A stretch of 8,944 nucleotides of DNA from JAZKFT01 sp043760535. GTDB lineage: Bacteria > Bacteroidota > Bacteroidia > Chitinophagales > Chitinophagaceae. The notes under the pieces were generated by a model. That model made no database searches and was not told where the DNA came from. It worked only from the letters and a program-made list of their open reading frames with translations. This document shows, piece by piece, positions 5,650-8,944 of this stretch; positions within the stretch are counted from its first letter, which is position 1; each line of letters starts with the position of its first letter. The DNA lies in assembly GCA_043760535.1 (NCBI GenBank), contig JAYUOV010000278.1, forward strand, positions 1-8,944, given 5' to 3'. A program made the position numbers and the translations under genes.

Positions 5650-8628
5650 CTATTGTTGTAAGTGATTGAAGATGATGACTTGTGTAAAAGTTTTTTCATG
5701 ATGCTCACTATCAATCACCCCAATCAATTGTTCATTGTATTTAATGGGTACGCATAGTTCGCTCATTCTTTTAAAGTCATCCACCCGGTATCGCTGATCG
5801 ATGGTAGTATCTGAAATAAGTACAGCTTCGCCGGATTGCATTACTGCTCCTACAACACCTTGCCCAGGCAAAACATCAAAATGCTTTTTTTTCAGTTCTT
5901 CCAGCGAGCCTTTAGGGCCATAACCCGCTTTTTGAATCATCTTTGTTTTATCATCATTCCATAAATAAATCATACAATCTACAAAACCCAATTTACCAAT
6001 CAGGTTTTTTGCTACATCCCACAACACATCATCTATATCATTTTTATTCATCAACGATGTGGTAAAAAAACTGCTGATCTGCTCAGATTCAAATTGAGTT
6101 TTATATTTTTCCGCCATTAGTTTCTGTAGCCTTGTTTTACCAGCTTCAAGCACTTTGTAATTTTTTTCCCTCCACTTAATGCTAAAGAATAAACCAGCAA
6201 CAAACAATACAATACAGCAAGTTATAAACCACCACTGTTTCCAAAATGGAAGTTTAATATTAAATGAAATGATAAGCATTTTATTTACCTCTTTACCATA
6301 TACATCAAAAGCTTTTACATGCAGTGTGTACTTGCCGGGCGGCAGGGCATTGAATGTTACAGAGGAATTGTTATTTAGACTTACCCAGTTAGTATCCAAC
6401 CCTTTCAGCCAATATTGATATTTAACTTTACCTGGTTCGGCAAATTCCAATAATCCAAAGCGAAAATATATTCTGTTTTCTTTGTAAGATAAACTTGCTA
6501 AGCTGTTAGCAGTAAAATTTATAGCATTACCGTTTACCTGAACTTCATCTAATTGAAGTAATCTTTCTGCCAGTGCCTGGTTTAAAAATGCATCAGGGTT
6601 TACGTTTACCAACTTGGCTCCAAATAAAAAATAGATGTGCTCATCCTGTGCTTCTAAGCTGCTGCCAAAATAATTGCTTTGCTTATCTGGTGCCTCGGGA
6701 AACACGTTAACAAAAGTATTGGATTGGGCATCGTATAAATTTATTCCCCCCATCGACCCTACCCACAATCTCCTTTTTGAATCTGCACAAAGCGTAAAAC
6801 TAAAATCGTGTAGTAAGCCATCGGCTGTTGTAAAAATAAAAACCTGATTGCTTTGTAAATTATATTTTATTAGCCCATTTTGAGAAGTCACCCAAATATT
6901 ACCAAGACCATCATCTGCAATATCCCTGGTATTGGCATAAGCAAAATTTAAAGCCCGTAGTTTTTTATAGAGAAACAAGGTATCTGTTTTAAGCGTATGT
7001 AAATTGCGTTTTGCAATATCGCCATCGTATGTAAGATAATACAAAGAAGCACTGTCGGCAGAAACACAGGCTTGTCTTGAAAACCCCTGACTTATAATTT
7101 GTTCCAAGCTATCTGTGCCGTTGAAATAATAAATAATGCCATTCGATTTTTTAAAATAAACCGCATTGCTATTGTGGTTGAAAACCCAGGCAACGGAAGC
7201 TGGTTTTGCCGACACAAGTTGGTACATTTTTGCCGTGGGTGTAGTTAGCTTAAAGCCATTGGCCATGGTATGGGCTTCCATCATTGCTTCATTGCTACTT
7301 ACATGAACTTTATTTTTTTCGTCCACATATACATAACCATAATCAGAGTTTTTATGAGCTCTATTGGCAGCTGCATAAAAATCAGGAGTTTCCCCAAATA
7401 TGTCATACCTAAATAATCCACCTGCAAAAAAAGGTGCATATATGTATCCTCTGTCATCCTGCGAAATGATTGCCGCCTTATAATTTATATTGATGAATTC
7501 CTCTTTGTTACTCAAGTATTTTTGCTGAACGATACTATCGTAATAATTAATTATAAAAATGCCATTATTGGTGGTTACCCACATCCGCTTAAGATAATCT
7601 TCACAAAGGGAATACACATAATCTGATTGTATCAAACTATTAACACCCGTATTGCGGATAGGTGTAAACTGATTGGACAAGTGATCAAAATATAGCAGCC
7701 CTCCGTATCTAAATCCTATCCATACATTTCCTTTATGATCGGCAGCAAGGGAGTAGCAACAGTTCCATGCATTTGTAGGAAAGTTAAAATGAAAAGAATC
7801 CAATTTATCGGTAGCAATATTGTATTTCATTAAAACCGAATGGTTAAAAATAAAATATAAATTTTCATTATCATCAATACATAGTTCGCTCTTGGCGTTT
7901 AAATTATTGCCCTCCCTTAAATTGAAAACCTTTTTATTGTTGAGGTTATTATATTGGTGAATAAATTCCCTGCTCTTAAAATCAAAAAAAATCATGTAAC
8001 CTGAAGCGAACATCCAAATACCTGCATTTGTTTTTACAGTGCCTTTATATAACACACTATTATCAGGTATGCTTTTACCATTTTTTTCGGTATCATTTAC
8101 CCGATAGTATTTACCGGATGTATAATTTATTACAAATATCCCTGCTTCTGTCACAACCCATATATCATCTCTATCATCTTGAAAAATAGAAATGATATAG
8201 CCGATTTGGTCATCAGGTTTGCTCACATCTTTTATTTGGTAATGATGTATGATGCCCAATATAGGATCGAGCTTATCAAGGCCACCAGTGGTACCTGCCC
8301 ATATAAAACCCAATCTATCTACGAATACAGCATGCACTTCTTTACTGCTTAATGATGCAGCATCTTTGCCTGATTTGTTGTAAACATTTATAGAAGTGCC
8401 TTCATGTTTGTTTAAGCCGTTGTAACTACCAAACCACATATTATTCTTATGGTCTTTAGTCAACACTGTAAGTTGATTGGTTGATAACCCCTGCCCGGTA
8501 GTGATGTGAAAACTGGTTTGTGCAAGAGCTGTATTACAATAAAAAATTAAAAGCAGTATGTGCTTGCTTTTAATAAAATGCCGGTATGTGGAGGAGCGTA
8601 TGATAAGCGAAAAGATAGCACTAATCAA
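5650..8628 (-). CDS. Two-component regulator propeller / Y_Y_Y / GAF sensor, 5' part of the frameshifted sensor kinase
   Basis: 992 residues: a signal region (1-36, hydrophobic ILLLIFYC, cleavage near TALA/Q), then a periplasmic ligand-sensing propeller with at least seven Reg_prop motifs, from MWFGSYNGL (about residue 64) through IWAGTTGGL and IWVTSQNGL to LWVGSMGGI (Trp622). A Y_Y_Y domain follows (about 728-790), a membrane helix (about 799-817, after FWKQWW), a short coiled coil, and a cytoplasmic GAF domain (about 848-980) containing LPGQGVVG, CVPI and GVIDSEH. The GAF domain is cut near its last helix: after EKTFTQ the frame reads VIIFNHLQQ and stops. One extra A at 5691-5696 gives EKNFYTSHHLQSLTTIATLVASKI and joins the kinase half; the whole gene would encode about 1235 residues. 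The start is uncertain: 8628 is a TTG and there is no in-frame ATG before the hydrophobic core. The ligand is unknown. Confidence 0.88.
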   Translation of the reverse strand: MISAIFSLIIRSSTYRHFIKSKHILLLIFYCNTALAQTSFHITTGQGLSTNQLTVLTKDHKNNMWFGSYNGLNKHEGTSINVYNKSGKDAASLSSKEVHAVFVDRLGFIWAGTTGGLDKLDPILGIIHHYQIKDVSKPDDQIGYIISIFQDDRDDIWVVTEAGIFVINYTSGKYYRVNDTEKNGKSIPDNSVLYKGTVKTNAGIWMFASGYMIFFDFKSREFIHQYNNLNNKKVFNLREGNNLNAKSELCIDDNENLYFIFNHSVLMKYNIATDKLDSFHFNFPTNAWNCCYSLAADHKGNVWIGFRYGGLLYFDHLSNQFTPIRNTGVNSLIQSDYVYSLCEDYLKRMWVTTNNGIFIINYYDSIVQQKYLSNKEEFININYKAAIISQDDRGYIYAPFFAGGLFRYDIFGETPDFYAAANRAHKNSDYGYVYVDEKNKVHVSSNEAMMEAHTMANGFKLTTPTAKMYQLVSAKPASVAWVFNHNSNAVYFKKSNGIIYYFNGTDSLEQIISQGFSRQACVSADSASLYYLTYDGDIAKRNLHTLKTDTLFLYKKLRALNFAYANTRDIADDGLGNIWVTSQNGLIKYNLQSNQVFIFTTADGLLHDFSFTLCADSKRRLWVGSMGGINLYDAQSNTFVNVFPEAPDKQSNYFGSSLEAQDEHIYFLFGAKLVNVNPDAFLNQALAERLLQLDEVQVNGNAINFTANSLASLSYKENRIYFRFGLLEFAEPGKVKYQYWLKGLDTNWVSLNNNSSVTFNALPPGKYTLHVKAFDVYGKEVNKMLIISFNIKLPFWKQWWFITCCIVLFVAGLFFSIKWREKNYKVLEAGKTRLQKLMAEKYKTQFESEQISSFFTTSLMNKNDIDDVLWDVAKNLIGKLGFVDCMIYLWNDDKTKMIQKAGYGPKGSLEELKKKHFDVLPGQGVVGAVMQSGEAVLISDTTIDQRYRVDDFKRMSELCVPIKYNEQLIGVIDSEHHEKTFTQVIIFNHLQQ
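5691..5696 (-). other. -1 frameshift site (A6 run) splitting the sensor kinase gene
   Basis: The minus strand reads GAA AAA ACT TTT ACA. A seventh A gives GAA AAA AAC TTT TAC ACA AGT CAT CAT, that is EKNFYTSHH, the form expected at the end of GAF domains in this kinase class. The 5' part stops at 5650-5652, and the kinase frame is open across the junction. With the base restored, 4922-8628 is 3708 nt, an exact multiple of three. Confidence 0.85.
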
Positions 8629-8681
8629 TAAGTAAATTTATTATCAGAGATGGTTTGTTGTAATCGGTATAAAAAAATCAT
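8625..8681 (-). other. Possible 18-codon leader frame overlapping the sensor gene start
   Basis: ATG at 8681 opens MIFLYRLQQTISDNKFTY and ends with a TGA at 8627-8625 that overlaps the TTG start at 8628-8626 by two bases. That arrangement would allow translational coupling to the weak TTG start. Alternatively one missing A at AATAAATTT would make this the true N-terminus of the sensor. No homology is recognised; it may be chance. Confidence 0.25.
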
Positions 8682-8750
8682 TTTTCAGGCTGTTATTTTG
8701 AATAGGTGTAGTAAGCGGCGGCAGAGATTAACTATTTAAAACAGCCCAAA
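8671..8750 (-). terminator. Long hairpin followed by a T7 run upstream of the sensor gene (terminator or attenuator)
   Basis: On the minus strand TTTGGGCTGTT (8750-8740) pairs with AACAGCCTGAA (8694-8684) over 11 positions, two of them G-U wobbles; inside, AATAG pairs with CTATT. Six bases after the stem comes TTTTTTT (8677-8671). The structure sits 43 to 122 nt before the TTG start. It could end transcription of an unseen gene beyond 8944 or act as a leader attenuator. The loop of about 26 nt is long for a simple terminator. Confidence 0.35.
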
Positions 8751-8908
8751 TGTTGAATTGAGCGTTTTACCAGCAATCATAACAAATTATTCATCATTAT
8801 ATTGATGAGAAGTATCAGTCTCTTTACTTTACCATGATAAGGAACAAATAAAAACAGCATCAAAAAGGGAATTAAAGTAATGTAAGTTCAATTGATAAGT
8901 GCAACACT

Positions 8909-8944
8909 GGGTTTTCACCCCTTCCAGCGGGGTACCCCGCTGGA
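8909..8944. repeat. GC-rich palindrome plus small hairpin at the window edge
   Basis: Bases 8923-8944 are a perfect 22-bp palindrome: TCCAGCGGGGT followed by its exact reverse complement ACCCCGCTGGA. Next to it, 8909-8920 on the minus strand reads GGGT-GAAA-ACCC, a four-pair stem capped by a GNRA-type tetraloop. The GC content contrasts sharply with the AT-rich surroundings. It could be a terminator, a REP-like repeat or a mobile element end; the flank that would decide lies outside the window. Confidence 0.6.

Larger units (their letters stand above)
8629..8944. other. Gene-free region upstream of the sensor kinase gene
   Basis: This 316-nt stretch holds the sensor leader hairpin, the small leader frame and, at its far end, GC-rich inverted repeats. 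I find no convincing protein gene on either strand and no good match to the TTG/TAnnTTTG promoter pair. The middle part (8751-8900) is plain AT-rich sequence in which I see nothing specific. Confidence 0.6.

Noticed and set aside
6179..6418. Plus-strand open frame of 79 residues
   Set aside because: It lies entirely inside the Y_Y_Y and membrane region of the sensor gene on the opposite strand and looks like a shadow frame.
4922..8628. Hybrid two-component system (one-protein sensor-regulator) as found in Bacteroides polysaccharide loci
   Set aside because: The propeller and Y_Y_Y parts are shared, but there is no receiver or AraC domain in the sensor; a separate LytTR regulator is encoded and no SusC/SusD or glycosidase genes are present.
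8829..8943. Minus-strand frames open to the window edge (stops at 8829-8831 and 8872-8874)
   Set aside because: They could be the C-terminal end of a gene beyond the window, but 23-38 codons running through a palindrome with no recognisable motif are not enough to call a gene.

Overview
The window reads as a chromosomal fragment of a member of the Bacteroidota, most likely of the Chitinophagaceae type. The reasons are an AT-rich base composition, AT-rich upstream regions without clear Shine-Dalgarno sequences, TAnnTTTG-like -7 promoter boxes, and protein families typical of the phylum: a two-component regulator propeller sensor with Y_Y_Y and LytS-type kinase domains, a LytTR response regulator, and a surface protein opening with the VGIGTSTP-type motif followed by YadA-like head repeats. 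This placement is inference from gene content; there is no rRNA or tRNA. All genes lie on the minus strand, so the biological order runs from high to low coordinates.

Layout in transcription order. 8944-8629 is a gene-free leader region with a GC-rich perfect palindrome at the very window edge and a long hairpin plus T-run ahead of the sensor gene. 8628-4922 is one sensor histidine kinase gene split by a -1 frameshift at an A6 run (5691-5696): signal peptide, propeller, Y_Y_Y, membrane helix and GAF lie before the break, the LytS-type kinase after it. 4857-4327 is a MepB-family protein. 4245-3496 is a LytTR response regulator, the expected partner of the sensor. 3366-2654 is an unrecognised helical protein, also apparently split by a -1 slip in a short A-run, which detaches an N-terminal membrane helix from the body. 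2438-96 is a secreted repeat protein of 780 residues that stops in the middle of its second 71-residue C-terminal module.

Working together: the sensor kinase and LytTR regulator form a natural two-component pair (extracytoplasmic ligand, propeller, transmembrane signal, GAF and dimer kinase, phosphorylation of Asp55, DNA binding by LytTR), with the MepB gene lodged between them in a probable operon (gaps of 64 and 81 nt). The two downstream genes each have the same TAGTTTTG box, 31 nt from their first ATG, and so are probably transcribed separately. Whether they are targets of the two-component system cannot be told from this sequence.

The main caution is that two genes carry single-base losses of the same polarity in A-homopolymers. 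That pattern fits either sequencing or assembly homopolymer errors or true disruption. I see no convincing undescribed defence or mobile system in the window. The points most worth following are the broken sensor, the membrane-anchored unknown protein, the sensor leader structure and the edge palindrome.
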